From CAZLMW01 sp964560875 (GTDB taxonomy: Bacteria; Myxococcota_A; UBA9042): a stretch of DNA of 61,385 nucleotides. The notes beneath the pieces are model-generated. The model did no database searches. It saw only the letters and a list, made by a program, of their open reading frames with translations, and was not told the DNA's origin. The DNA lies in NCBI GenBank assembly GCA_964560875.1, contig CAZLMW010000040.1:1-61385 (forward strand), given 5' to 3'. The position numbers were made by a program, and so were the translations under genes. Positions 37,258 to 48,120 of the stretch are shown piece after piece (position 1 is the first letter of the stretch; every line of letters begins with the position of its first letter).

Positions 37258-39501
37258 CTAATTGCACTTGTCGTTGACGGTTCCCGGCGTGCCCTTGTCG
37301 CCGGCCCCGTACTTCTTGGTGCCGTAACACCACGAGTTCTTGATGTCGTCGTTGCTCTTGAAGTCATACTTGTCGACGCTGAGCTGGTTGGACAGGCCCG
37401 ACTTGTCGTCGCCGCTGCCGTACTTGACCTCGTCGACGACCGTCTTGCCGCTGGTCAGCTTCAGCCACCCGCCGCTGTTGCCGAGGATGCCCGACCTCTT
37501 CCACACGTGGTTGCAGTTCTTGATGCCGCCGTTGGCCTTCTCGGTGCTGCTCAAGCAGATGACGAAGTAGCCCTTCGACGCGATCTTGAAGCTCTTTTTC
37601 GCGTCGAACGTCATCGACCCGCTCTTGGTCGCGAAGACCTTGCCGGCCAAGTCCAGCTCCGCGCCGGTGGTGTTGTAGAGCTCGACCCACTCGCCGCTGC
37701 TGTCGGACACCGCCTTGGGGTTGGGCATGAACTCGGTGACGATGATGTCGCCTTGCTTCAGCGCCGCGCCGACGACCTCGATCTTGCAGGTATCCGAGCA
37801 GCCGTCGCCCTTGTTCTTGTTGCCGTCGTCGCACTCTTCGCCCTTGTCCTTGTCGACCACGGCGTTGCCGCAGATGCCGGGCTTGCAGGCGTCGCCCTTG
37901 CCGTCCTTGTCGGCGTCTTCCTGCTTGGGATTGGCCACCTTCGCGCAGTTGTCGCAGGCGTCGCCGATGCCGTCCTTGTCGGTATCGAGCTGGCTGTCGT
38001 TTTGTTTGTCGGGGCAGTTGTCCTTGCCGTCGAGCGCGCCATCGCGGTCCTTATCAGCGGGGCAAGCGGGGTTGGCCTTGCCGGGGGTGCCGGAGTCGCC
38101 CTTGCCGAACGTGACCGCCGGGATGCACCAGTTTTCGCCCTTGTTGTTGTCGCCGGTGAGCTTGGCGGGGTTGAGCTGCAGCGTCTTGCCGCTCGCGACC
38201 GTGGGCCAGTTGTTCTTGGCGTCGCTGTAGGTGACCTCGTCGATGAGGCCCGCCTTGTTCTTGAGCTTGATGACGCCGCCGCTGTTGCTCAGGAAGAAGC
38301 CCTTTTCGTAGACGGTCAGCGGCTTGAACCCGCCGTTGGTCTTGTCGTCGCCGTTGAGCGCGATCGCCGCGTAGCCGCCGGCCGGGATGGGCAGGGGTTT
38401 GCCGCCGATTTTGAACTCTTTGCCGGCCTTGTCGACGAGCTTGATGCCGTTGATGTCGATGATCGAGCTGGTCGCGTTGTGGACCTCGAACCACTCGCCC
38501 TTCGAGTCGCTGACCGCCTTTGGGTCGGGGTGGATCTCGGAGATGACGAGCTGGCCGGCGTTGATGTCCTTGGCCTTGATGGTGTTGCCGGGGCAGCTCG
38601 CGGCGACGCACTTACCGGCCTGGCAGAGATCGGGCTTGGCGCACTTGCCACCCGCGTCGCACTTGGTGCCGTTGGCGACGTTGACGTTGGAGCACTTCTT
38701 GATGCCCATGCACTTGTCGACGGTGCAGGAGTTGCCGTCGTCACAGATGTTGCTGACGTTGTCGATCTTGCCATCGCAGTCGTTGTCGACGCCGTCGCAG
38801 ACCTCCTTGGGCTCCTTGGTCTTCACACACGTGGTCCCGGCATCGATGGCCGTCGAACCCGCGTCAGAGGTGCTCGCAGCGTCTTTGGCGGTTGAAGTGT
38901 CCTCCGGTGCCGTCGAACCCGCGTCAGCGGTGTTCGCAGCGTCGGTCGAAGCGGATCCGGTGTCGGTCGCAGTGGAACCCGCATCCGTCGACGTCGACCC
39001 AGAGTCGGTTGAAGTCGAACCCGCGTCAGTTGGCGTCGCGGCGCCAGCGTCACCAGCGGCACCCGCGTCTGCGGCCATCCCGGCATCCTCAACGGCCCCG
39101 GCATCGGTCACCGAACCGGCATCGGTCACCGAACCGGCATCGGTCGCCGAACCAGCATCGGTGGCGTTTGCGGTGTCCGTGGCGTTTGCAGTGTCTGTCG
39201 CGTTCGCAGCGTCCGTAGCGTTGGCAGTATCCCCAGTTGCCGTCGAACCCACGTCAGCGGTGTTCGCCGCGTCGGCGGTGTTCGCAGTGTCAGCGGTGTT
39301 CGCAGTGTCAGCGGTGTTCGTCGCGTCAGCGGTGTTCGCAGTGTCAGCGGTGTTCGCCGCGTCAGCGGCGTTCGCGGAGTCGGTGGCCGTGCCTGTGTCC
39401 GCGGCAGGCGTGGTGCCGCCGCCGGTGTTGTCTTCGCCGCAAGCAGCAACGAGCAAGGTGATCGCCAAGAGAGCCGGGATTCGCAGGTGGATCGAGCGCA
39501 T
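37258..39501 (-). CDS. Surface lipoprotein with MopE-like, lamin-tail and TSP3 domains
   Basis: 747 residues with lipobox LVAAC (Cys21). Residues about 30-230 are a low-complexity Ala/Thr/Asp tether made of (NTAD-x)-type units. Next is a MopE-like metal-binding motif CDGVDNDCDGKIDN and a short Cys-rich block. A first lamin-tail domain follows (LVISEIHPDPKAVSDS ... EWFEVHN), then thrombospondin type-3 Ca-binding repeats (DKDRDGALDGKDNCPD, DTDKDGIGDACDNC, DADKDGKGDAC) and an EECDDGNKNKGDGCSDTC motif. A second lamin-tail domain (IIVTEFMPNPKAVSDS) ends the protein. The two lamin-tail copies look like an internal duplication. Likely a calcium-stabilised outer-surface protein; no enzymatic motif. 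Confidence 0.85.
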   Translation of the reverse strand: MRSIHLRIPALLAITLLVAACGEDNTGGGTTPAADTGTATDSANAADAANTADTANTADATNTADTANTADTANTADAANTADVGSTATGDTANATDAANATDTANATDTANATDAGSATDAGSVTDAGSVTDAGAVEDAGMAADAGAAGDAGAATPTDAGSTSTDSGSTSTDAGSTATDTGSASTDAANTADAGSTAPEDTSTAKDAASTSDAGSTAIDAGTTCVKTKEPKEVCDGVDNDCDGKIDNVSNICDDGNSCTVDKCMGIKKCSNVNVANGTKCDAGGKCAKPDLCQAGKCVAASCPGNTIKAKDINAGQLVISEIHPDPKAVSDSKGEWFEVHNATSSIIDINGIKLVDKAGKEFKIGGKPLPIPAGGYAAIALNGDDKTNGGFKPLTVYEKGFFLSNSGGVIKLKNKAGLIDEVTYSDAKNNWPTVASGKTLQLNPAKLTGDNNKGENWCIPAVTFGKGDSGTPGKANPACPADKDRDGALDGKDNCPDKQNDSQLDTDKDGIGDACDNCAKVANPKQEDADKDGKGDACKPGICGNAVVDKDKGEECDDGNKNKGDGCSDTCKIEVVGAALKQGDIIVTEFMPNPKAVSDSSGEWVELYNTTGAELDLAGKVFATKSGSMTFDAKKSFKIASKGYFVICLSSTEKANGGIKNCNHVWKRSGILGNSGGWLKLTSGKTVVDEVKYGSGDDKSGLSNQLSVDKYDFKSNDDIKNSWCYGTKKYGAGDKGTPGTVNDKCN
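38900..39425. repeat. Degenerate tandem repeats encoding an Ala/Thr/Asp-rich tether
   Basis: Overlapping 15- to 24-bp units such as GCGGTGTTCGCAGTGTCA repeat many times, giving the NTADTA-type linker of the minus-strand lipoprotein. Copy-number change would alter tether length in-frame. Confidence 0.8.
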
Positions 39502-39719
39502 AAGTTCCTCCGTTAGCCCGCAGGTAACGTACGCCGCGTCCCCGCGTCAAACACAGCGGCCGAAGGTGTCTGCACACGGCCCTTGACCGCCGGCTGCATC
39601 GACGTGTCAATCCGTGTGTTCAAACGCTGCAATGCGGCGCCGATCGTGGTAGACCGCCCGTCCTTCGCGCGCGGGAATCGACCGCGGAGGCCCTAAACGA
39701 CGTCCTGTAGGAGCGCGCC
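39502..39719. other. Divergent intergenic region before icd
   Basis: Shared upstream region of the lamin-tail lipoprotein (leftward) and icd (rightward). No clear operator or hairpin was recognised; promoters are presumably here. Confidence 0.5.
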
Positions 39720-41945
<2,226 letters not shown>

Positions 41946-42019
41946 GCCGAGGGTTTGTCGCGGAGGTAAACCTGCGGCTGCTGTCCTGCAGCGGGTCGGC
42001 GCTGTGCCATAGTGCGGCC

Positions 42020-42568
42020 ATGGCCATCGGCGCGACCATCTACCGCTTCTCCATCGCGCTGTCGGACGTCGACCGCGGCGTGTTCGAAAGCGTCGAGCTC
42101 CGCATCGCGCAGCATCCCAGTGAGTCGCCGCTGTTCTTTGTCGTTCGTGCGCTGGCCAGGTGCCTCGAACATGACGAACGCGTCGAGCTGACCAGAGGTG
42201 TGAGCGACACCGAGCTCCCGGCGCTTGTCATCCGCGATATGGAGGGGCGGCTGTCCGATTGGATCGAGGTCGGCTTGCCGGGCCACAAGCGCGTGCACAA
42301 GGCGACATCACGCTGCGATCGCGTTGTCATCTACGCGCACAAGCAGGTGCCGCCTTACATCGAGAAGCTGCGCGCGGCCGAAATCCGCCGGGCCGATCGC
42401 GTCACGGTTGTCCACTTCGACGACGAGATGCTCGATGCCTTGCAGGACGCGCTGCAGCGGTCGGCACAGTGGTCGATCACGGTCAGCGACAACGTGCTGT
42501 ACATCGAGGCCAATGGCGCCGCGATCAGCGGGCCGATTCACCGCACGAAGCTCGCCGACGTCGCTTAG
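42020..42568 (+). CDS. yaeQ: YaeQ family protein
   Basis: 182 residues, the same length as E. coli YaeQ. The start MAIGATIYRFSIALSDVDRG and the blocks HPSESPLFFVVRALA, GRLSDWIEVGLP and VVIYAHKQ are typical. The family has a PD-(D/E)xK nuclease-like fold but its job is unclear. I use the ATG at 42020; the longer frame from 41942 lacks similarity. CATAGT at 42008-42013 would be a -10 box very close to the start. Confidence 0.88.
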   Translation: MAIGATIYRFSIALSDVDRGVFESVELRIAQHPSESPLFFVVRALARCLEHDERVELTRGVSDTELPALVIRDMEGRLSDWIEVGLPGHKRVHKATSRCDRVVIYAHKQVPPYIEKLRAAEIRRADRVTVVHFDDEMLDALQDALQRSAQWSITVSDNVLYIEANGAAISGPIHRTKLADVA

Positions 42569-42709
42569 ACCACCCTTGTCATCGGGTTGGTCGGACCACA
42601 TTCGCGCAACCTGGAGCCGGTTTTGGCATCAGGAGCTGAAATTGAAACCGCCGCTTGGGGCACAACACGCGATTGACTTGCCAGCGACCCGCACCGACGC
42701 TGCTGCGCG

Positions 42710-43095
42710 ATGAACGACACACAGCGCGCGGCGCATTTCGCCCTCTTCGCCAGCCTCATCTCGGTCGCCCTGGTCGCGGCGGGGTGTGCCGGCAGCTCGG
42801 CTTCCGAACCCAGCGGCTACGTGGGCGGCGGCTCCAGCACCAGCAGCGGCGGCTCCAGCACGTTGTCCAGCGGCTCAAGCACATCTGGCGCGTCGAGCAG
42901 CGGCGCGGACGCGTGGACAACGCGTTTCTCGACCACAAGAGCCCCGATCCAAAGGGCTACGGGTACGCTGTGTTCGGCAAGGTCACCGCCGGCATCGATG
43001 TCGTCACCAAGATCGGCGCCGTGAAGACGACCGGTAAACCCAAGGACAAGCCGCTCAAGGACGTGCTCATCACGTCGATCACCCGCGTCAAGTAG
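42710..43095 (+). pseudogene. Cyclophilin-type prolyl isomerase lipoprotein, internally deleted and frameshifted
   Basis: The 5' part encodes a lipoprotein signal peptide (lipobox VAAGC) and a Ser/Gly-rich linker. The 3' part, in a different frame, encodes the last ~55 residues of a cyclophilin (NAFLDHKSPDPKGYGYAVFG, KVTAGIDVVTKIGAVKT). Roughly the first two thirds of the enzyme, including the catalytic residues, are missing. The frames meet near 42905-42915. A single deletion that removed the middle and shifted the frame explains this. Confidence 0.75.
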
Positions 43096-43110
43096 TTCCC
43101 CCGCAACACC

Positions 43111-44547
43111 ATGCGCCGTAGCCCGCTTCACAAGAACCACAAGGCCCTCGCCAAAGCCGAATCCTACGAGCAATGGCTCGAGATCGCGTGCGCCATCGAC
43201 CGCCTGACCGGCGCCGAGAAGTGGCGGGATGAAGACCACTGCGACGTCTACCACGCGTCGCTGTTGCGCGAACAAAGCCGCCAGATGAAGGACCTGCGCG
43301 AGTCCGGTCGCGCCGCGGAGCTCAGCTACGCCTTGACCCACAGCCTGTATCGCAACCTCAGCGACATCCAATCGCCCGAGCTCTACGAAACAGCGCTCGG
43401 CGGACCCAAGCGGCTGGTTACAACCTACCTCGACGAGTGCGAAAACGCGCTGCAATGGCTGGCCGAAAGCGACGCATTTGCCCTCGCTGACAAGAAAGAG
43501 CGCTTCGAAAAGGCCGCGATGGTCTTTGGGCGTTCCGCCTTGATGCTCTCGGGCGGCGCAACGCTCGGTTTTTATCACCTCGGCGTCGTCAAAGGCCTCT
43601 TTGAGCAGGGAATCCTGCCGCACGTCATCTCCGGGTCAAGCACCGGCGCCATGGTGGCCGCTGGCATCTGTGTGCGCGACGATGATGAGCTGCGGGCGAT
43701 GTACGACGACCCGAGCCAGATCCGCCTCGACGGCCTCGCGCGCGCCGACGTCCGACGCTTCCTCAAGACCGGCGCCATGCTGCGGTCCGAGCAGCTGTAC
43801 GAGGTGCTGCGCCACAACGCCGGGGACGCGACGTTCGGTGAAGCCTGGGACCACAGCGGCCGCGTGCTCTGCATCTCGGTATCGCCGACCCGCGTGCGCC
43901 AAAAACCGCGCCTGCTCACGCCGTTGACCGCCCCCGACGTGCTCGTTGCGTCGGCCGCCCTCGCGTCCAGCGCGCTGCCCGGTTTGTTCGAGCCCATCAC
44001 CCTGCAGATGCGCGATCACACAGGCGCCATCGTGCCGTACATCGACACCGAGACCTGGGTAGACGGCTCGATCCACGGCGATCTGCCCAAGATGCGGCTA
44101 TCCCGGCTGCACAACGTCAACCACTTCATCGTCAGCCAGACCAACCCGCACGTGTTGCCCGTCGCCCAGCTCCGTGGCGGCATGACCGGGACGCGTACAA
44201 CCATCACCGGGCTCGCCAGCTCCGTCGCCCGCAACCAGGGCTCCACAGCCATCGACGCGTTCCGCCGGGTCAGCGGCCGCGGCACCCTGCAAATGCTGGC
44301 GACACAAGCCCACACGGTCGTCAGCCAAGACTACCGCGGCGACATCGACATCCACCCACGATTCGAGCCGCGCATCTACAAGAAGGTGCTGAGCAACCCC
44401 ACGCGCGACGACCTCGACTTCTTCATCCGCGAGGGCGAACGTGCGGCTTGGGGCAAGATCGCGATGATCCGCGACCACACCCGGATCAGCCGCGCCTTTG
44501 ACCGCTGCTTGCGCCGCCTCGCCGAGATGGACCCGGCGCTCTCATAG
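43111..44547 (+). CDS. Patatin-like phospholipase with N-terminal DUF3336
   Basis: 478 residues. The N-terminal ~130 residues match the DUF3336 region found ahead of patatin domains in TAG lipases and bacterial relatives. The hydrolase part has the oxyanion motif GGATLGFYHLG (148-158), the nucleophile Ser177 in GSSTG, and the dyad Asp318 in WVDGS. It should hydrolyse acyl esters of phospholipids or glycerides. No signal peptide is seen. The start is 15 bp after the broken cyclophilin gene; no strong ribosome site is visible. Confidence 0.9.
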   Translation: MRRSPLHKNHKALAKAESYEQWLEIACAIDRLTGAEKWRDEDHCDVYHASLLREQSRQMKDLRESGRAAELSYALTHSLYRNLSDIQSPELYETALGGPKRLVTTYLDECENALQWLAESDAFALADKKERFEKAAMVFGRSALMLSGGATLGFYHLGVVKGLFEQGILPHVISGSSTGAMVAAGICVRDDDELRAMYDDPSQIRLDGLARADVRRFLKTGAMLRSEQLYEVLRHNAGDATFGEAWDHSGRVLCISVSPTRVRQKPRLLTPLTAPDVLVASAALASSALPGLFEPITLQMRDHTGAIVPYIDTETWVDGSIHGDLPKMRLSRLHNVNHFIVSQTNPHVLPVAQLRGGMTGTRTTITGLASSVARNQGSTAIDAFRRVSGRGTLQMLATQAHTVVSQDYRGDIDIHPRFEPRIYKKVLSNPTRDDLDFFIREGERAAWGKIAMIRDHTRISRAFDRCLRRLAEMDPALS

Positions 44548-44623
44548 CCGTTGCCGCCTCTTTTGAATCGCTGACTCCGACCGGCCGTCGCGACACGACG
44601 AGCGCGGGTAAATGGAGTCACAG

Positions 44624-44692
44624 ATGCACCGATTCATCCCGGCGTTGGCCCTCGTTTTCATGGGCTGCGGCGAACCGATCACCAGGCGCTGA
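44624..44692 (+). CDS. Very small lipoprotein-like peptide (22 aa)
   Basis: MHRFIPALALVFMGCGEPIT then RR and stop: a complete miniature lipoprotein signal peptide with lipobox VFMGC and almost nothing after it. GGAGTC lies 10 nt upstream. It could be an entericidin-sized peptide or the stump of a deleted lipoprotein. Confidence 0.4.
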   Translation: MHRFIPALALVFMGCGEPITRR

Positions 44693-44713
44693 GCGGCCGG
44701 ACTGGAGGCAGCG

Positions 44714-47173
44714 CTATTCGCCTTTGCCTTTGCCGCCGTCTTCGCGCTGTTTGCGGTCGCGGCGTCGCGTCGCGGCGTCTTTCTTGTAGCCGGGTTTGGT
44801 GGCGCCGTCGTTGCGCGGCCGGTCGTCTTTCTTGAAGCCGTCGCGTTTGAAGCCGCCTTTGTTGAAGCCGCCCTTCTTGAAGCCGTCCTTCTTGAAGCCG
44901 TCCTTCTTGAAGCCGTCCTTCTTGAAGCCGTCTTTCTTGAAGCCGTCCTTCTTGAAGCCGTCTTTCTTGAAACCGTCCTTCTTGAAGCCGTCTTTCTTGT
45001 AGCCGCCCTTCTTGTAGCCGCCGCCCCTGTTGCCGCCGTTGTCGTCGTCGCGACGCTTGTAGCCGCCGCCTTTCTTGTAGCCGCCGCCCCTGTTGCCGCC
45101 GTCGTCGTCGTCGTCGCGTCGCTTGAAGCCGCCGCCTTTCTTGAAGCCGCCGCCTTTCTTGTAGCCGCCGCCTTTCTTGAAGCCGCCGCCTTTCTTGAAG
45201 CCGCCTTTCTTGAAGCCGCCTTTGCGTCCGCCTTCCCTGCCGGGCTTCTTGGCGCCGCTCGCGATCGGGTAGTCGTCGCCGCGGATCTGCATGGTGTCGT
45301 GGCTGGCGAGGATGCGCTGCAGCTCTTCGACCGGCATCTGCACGAAGCTGCGGTTGGGCAGGATCGTGATGCGACCGAGCAGGCCGGCGGGCACTTCGAA
45401 GCCGCGGACGAGGGACGCCACGATGTCGGTCGGACGCGCCCCGGCTTTGCGGCCGGCGAGGATCATGAGCTCGGCCATGTCGCGGCCATCGGTGGCGTCG
45501 TTTCGGGAGCGTTGCCGGCGTGGCAGGGCCCAGTCCGGGGGTGAATCGTCGGGGTTGAGGTCGAGCTCGACGCGTTCGTGCACGGCGAGGCGTCGCAGCG
45601 CGGCGGCGGCGATTTGTTTGGCCGACAGGTCGGTGTTCTTTTCGATCGCGTTGTAGACGTCCCACACGGCGTCTTCGCGGTCACCGGCGTCGGCGAATGA
45701 GGCGACGAGGCGTTCGCGTTGAGACGCGGCGATCGATGCGTCGGAGGGCACGGTGAGGGGCTCGATATCGGCCTTCAGGCGCCGGGCGAAGTGACCGATC
45801 TTGCTGCGTTCCGAGTGGGTGACGAAGGTGATCGCGACGCCTTTGCGGCCGGCGCGCGCGGTGCGGCCGATGCGGTGCGTGTAGACCTCGGCGTTCATCG
45901 GGATGTCGAGGTTGAAGACATGGCTGATGCGGTTGATATCGAGCCCTCGCGCGGCGACGTCGGTGGCGATGACCACGTCGATGAGCCGTTCGCGCATGCG
46001 ATGGACGACACGTTCGCGGGCGGGCTGGCTGAGATCGCCGTGGAGCGCGTCGACCTTGAGGCCGCGACGTTCGAGCTGTTCGGCGGCTTCGGCGCAGGCG
46101 GCGCGGGTGCGGGAGAAGACCAGGATCGCGTCGTGTTCGATGGAGCGTACGAAGCGGGCCAGCGCGGCGAGCTTTTGATGTGCCGGGACCACGACCACGT
46201 GTTGTTCGACGTGGTTGACCGACGTGCGCGGGGCATCGGGGCGGACGCGGACTGGATCGGTCAGGTAGCGGTCGGCGATCGCGCGGATCGGTGCGGGCAT
46301 GGTGGCTGAGAAGAGCGCGATTTGGCGGCCGTCCGGCGTCGCGGCCATGATCTTGCCGACCTCGTCGATGAAGCCCATCTGGAGCATCTCGTCGGCTTCG
46401 TCGAGCACGAACACTTCGACGTCATCGAGCATCAGGTTGCCGCGCTCGATGTGGTCGATGACGCGACCGGGGGTGCCGACCACGATGCGCGCGCCGTTGC
46501 GGATGGCGCGGATCTGGGGTTGGTAGGGCGCGCCGCCGTAGATGGTTGCAATCGTCAGGCCGTGGACGTGTTTGGCGTAGGAGCGCAGGGCGTCGCCGAC
46601 CTGGCCGCAGAGCTCGCGGGTGGGTGCCAGGACGATGCCGCGGACGGTGTTGGGGCCTTCGGAGAGGGCGTGCAGCAGCGGCAATCCGAACGCCGCGGTT
46701 TTGCCCGAGCCGGTGCGCGCGCTCGCCACGATGTCGGAGCCTTCGAGCATCGGTCCGATGGCAGCGGTTTGAATCGGTGTCGGTGCCGTGAAGCCGAGGT
46801 CGGCGACGGCTTTGAGCAGGCGCGCGTCGAGAGCGAATTGACCGAACGCCGGGTCCGCTTCCTCGGGTTCTCCAGGTTCCGTGGCTTCGGCGGCTTCTTG
46901 CACGGGTTCGGCAGGCGCGGCGCTTTCTTCAGTGGGTTCGGCGCTTTCTTCGGCGGGTTCGGCGGATTCAGCAGCTGCAACAGGCGCGGCAGTTACGGCA
47001 GTTTCGGCGGCTTCAGCAGCTTCAACACGCGCAGCAGGCGGGGCGGATTCGGCGGCCTCGGTGGGCTCGGCTCCGGCTTCGTCTTTCGCAGGAGCGGTCG
47101 GGTCAATCCCGGTCGCAGCGCTGTCTTCGGCGGGTGAATTTTCGGGCTGGTCGGCCTGATCGGTGTCGGTCAT
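44714..47173 (-). CDS. DEAD-box RNA helicase with Lys/Gly-rich repeat tail
   Basis: 819 residues. The first ~110 are an Ala/Glu/Pro-rich acidic leader. The core has the Q motif FTAPTPIQ, Walker A SARTGSGKT, PTRELCGQ, GTPGR, VLDEADEML, SAT and HRIGRTARAG, so it is an ATP-dependent RNA helicase of the RhlE/DeaD/CsdA group. A DbpA/CsdA-like RNA-binding domain follows. The last ~150 residues are basic repeats (KKGGGF/Y, then KKDGF ten times), probably an unstructured RNA-binding tail. I use the ATG at 47173. It is divergent from the SxtJ-like gene. Confidence 0.92.
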   Translation of the reverse strand: MTDTDQADQPENSPAEDSAATGIDPTAPAKDEAGAEPTEAAESAPPAARVEAAEAAETAVTAAPVAAAESAEPAEESAEPTEESAAPAEPVQEAAEATEPGEPEEADPAFGQFALDARLLKAVADLGFTAPTPIQTAAIGPMLEGSDIVASARTGSGKTAAFGLPLLHALSEGPNTVRGIVLAPTRELCGQVGDALRSYAKHVHGLTIATIYGGAPYQPQIRAIRNGARIVVGTPGRVIDHIERGNLMLDDVEVFVLDEADEMLQMGFIDEVGKIMAATPDGRQIALFSATMPAPIRAIADRYLTDPVRVRPDAPRTSVNHVEQHVVVVPAHQKLAALARFVRSIEHDAILVFSRTRAACAEAAEQLERRGLKVDALHGDLSQPARERVVHRMRERLIDVVIATDVAARGLDINRISHVFNLDIPMNAEVYTHRIGRTARAGRKGVAITFVTHSERSKIGHFARRLKADIEPLTVPSDASIAASQRERLVASFADAGDREDAVWDVYNAIEKNTDLSAKQIAAAALRRLAVHERVELDLNPDDSPPDWALPRRQRSRNDATDGRDMAELMILAGRKAGARPTDIVASLVRGFEVPAGLLGRITILPNRSFVQMPVEELQRILASHDTMQIRGDDYPIASGAKKPGREGGRKGGFKKGGFKKGGGFKKGGGYKKGGGFKKGGGFKRRDDDDDGGNRGGGYKKGGGYKRRDDDNGGNRGGGYKKGGYKKDGFKKDGFKKDGFKKDGFKKDGFKKDGFKKDGFKKDGFKKGGFNKGGFKRDGFKKDDRPRNDGATKPGYKKDAATRRRDRKQREDGGKGKGE
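44871..45000 (-). repeat. 15-bp tandem repeat coding KKDGF
   Basis: The unit CTTCTTGAAGCCGTC (plus-strand sense) recurs about eight times with rare C/T changes. It encodes the KKDGF tail of the helicase on the minus strand, so copy number can vary in-frame. Confidence 0.9.
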
Positions 47174-47481
47174 GCGCCCGTGTACCACGTTCGAAAGCAG
47201 CGCGCTTGACCATTGGGCCGGCCGTCGATCGATCGCGGCACCGTTGGGGTGAATTCCCCAACGCTCCCAGTGGTTGGCGATACATCTTGCTTGACCTGTC
47301 GGGCCACTTCCAAGAGACTCCGCCGCCGCTTCAGCCGGGCCTCATGAGCGCTTCCATGCTTGTGCGCGCCCGCGAGTCGCTTCGGTTTGATCCGGGGCCG
47401 ACCCTGCGGCAACTCCCTTTTCGCGCCAGCGTCGTGCAACCAGCCGACAGTTCGCGCAAGCAAATGCACGATGGGAACACC
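47174..47481. other. Divergent intergenic region with a strong dyad
   Basis: Between the helicase and the SxtJ-like gene. At 47242-47263 CGTTGGGG-TGAATT-CCCCAACG is an 8-bp perfect inverted repeat with a 6-bp core, a plausible operator. The open frame continues upstream of the chosen SxtJ start to 47344 (MSASMLVRARES), so a longer protein is possible. Confidence 0.5.
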
Positions 47482-48039
47482 ATGACGGCAGTGAACGCAG
47501 CACAACTCGACCCGACTGACGCGCCCCCCAACCTCGCTCCGGCGCCCGATTCCGCGGCCGACAGCTTCCCGCTCGGCAACCGTGGTCGCGTCGAAGCCGC
47601 TGCGTTGATGTGGAATTGGCGCGATGGCGGCAAGACCGACGAAACCGATCGCGCGGCCGCGCTGCGCAACAAAGGCATCGGCCAGGCGGTTGTCGGCTAC
47701 ATCGCCGCGGGCGTCATTTTCTGGCTTGGCATCGCGATCCTGCCCTTCATCGTCGCTACCATCGCGTCGATCACGCTGCTCACCGCGCTCTTTTCACCGC
47801 TGGGCGCGTACGCGGCCATCGAGGGCGGTCTGACGAAGTTCGCGATGTGGTTTGGCGGCATCGTGTCGTGGCTGGTGTTGATGCCGGTCTTCCTGCTCTT
47901 CTTCGTGCCTTTCGGCCTGCTCTTCCGGCGCGGCGAGAGGGATCCGATGAAGCGCGTTTTCGTGCCCAGCGCGCCGTCGTATTGGAAAGAGCGCGAGCGC
48001 GATGAAGACGTCGCCGGCCGCCGCAAGAGCCAGTTCTAG
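47482..48039 (+). CDS. SxtJ-like small membrane protein
   Basis: 185 residues if started at the ATG 47482. After a polar N-terminus, two or three membrane segments (about 73-95, 98-112 and 125-150) are followed by FGLLFRRGERDPMKRVFVPS and APSYWKERER. This ending matches SxtJ-type proteins, which are commonly encoded beside NodU/CmcH-family carbamoyltransferases. It is 81 bp upstream of exactly such a gene, which supports the call. The exact role is unknown. Confidence 0.75.
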   Translation: MTAVNAAQLDPTDAPPNLAPAPDSAADSFPLGNRGRVEAAALMWNWRDGGKTDETDRAAALRNKGIGQAVVGYIAAGVIFWLGIAILPFIVATIASITLLTALFSPLGAYAAIEGGLTKFAMWFGGIVSWLVLMPVFLLFFVPFGLLFRRGERDPMKRVFVPSAPSYWKERERDEDVAGRRKSQF

Positions 48040-48120
48040 GCGACCGGTTCCGGACTCGATCGCACCTCTCGGCCACCGCCTGACGTCGATCCGACCAAAC
48101 AGCTCCAGGAGCGAGCACCC

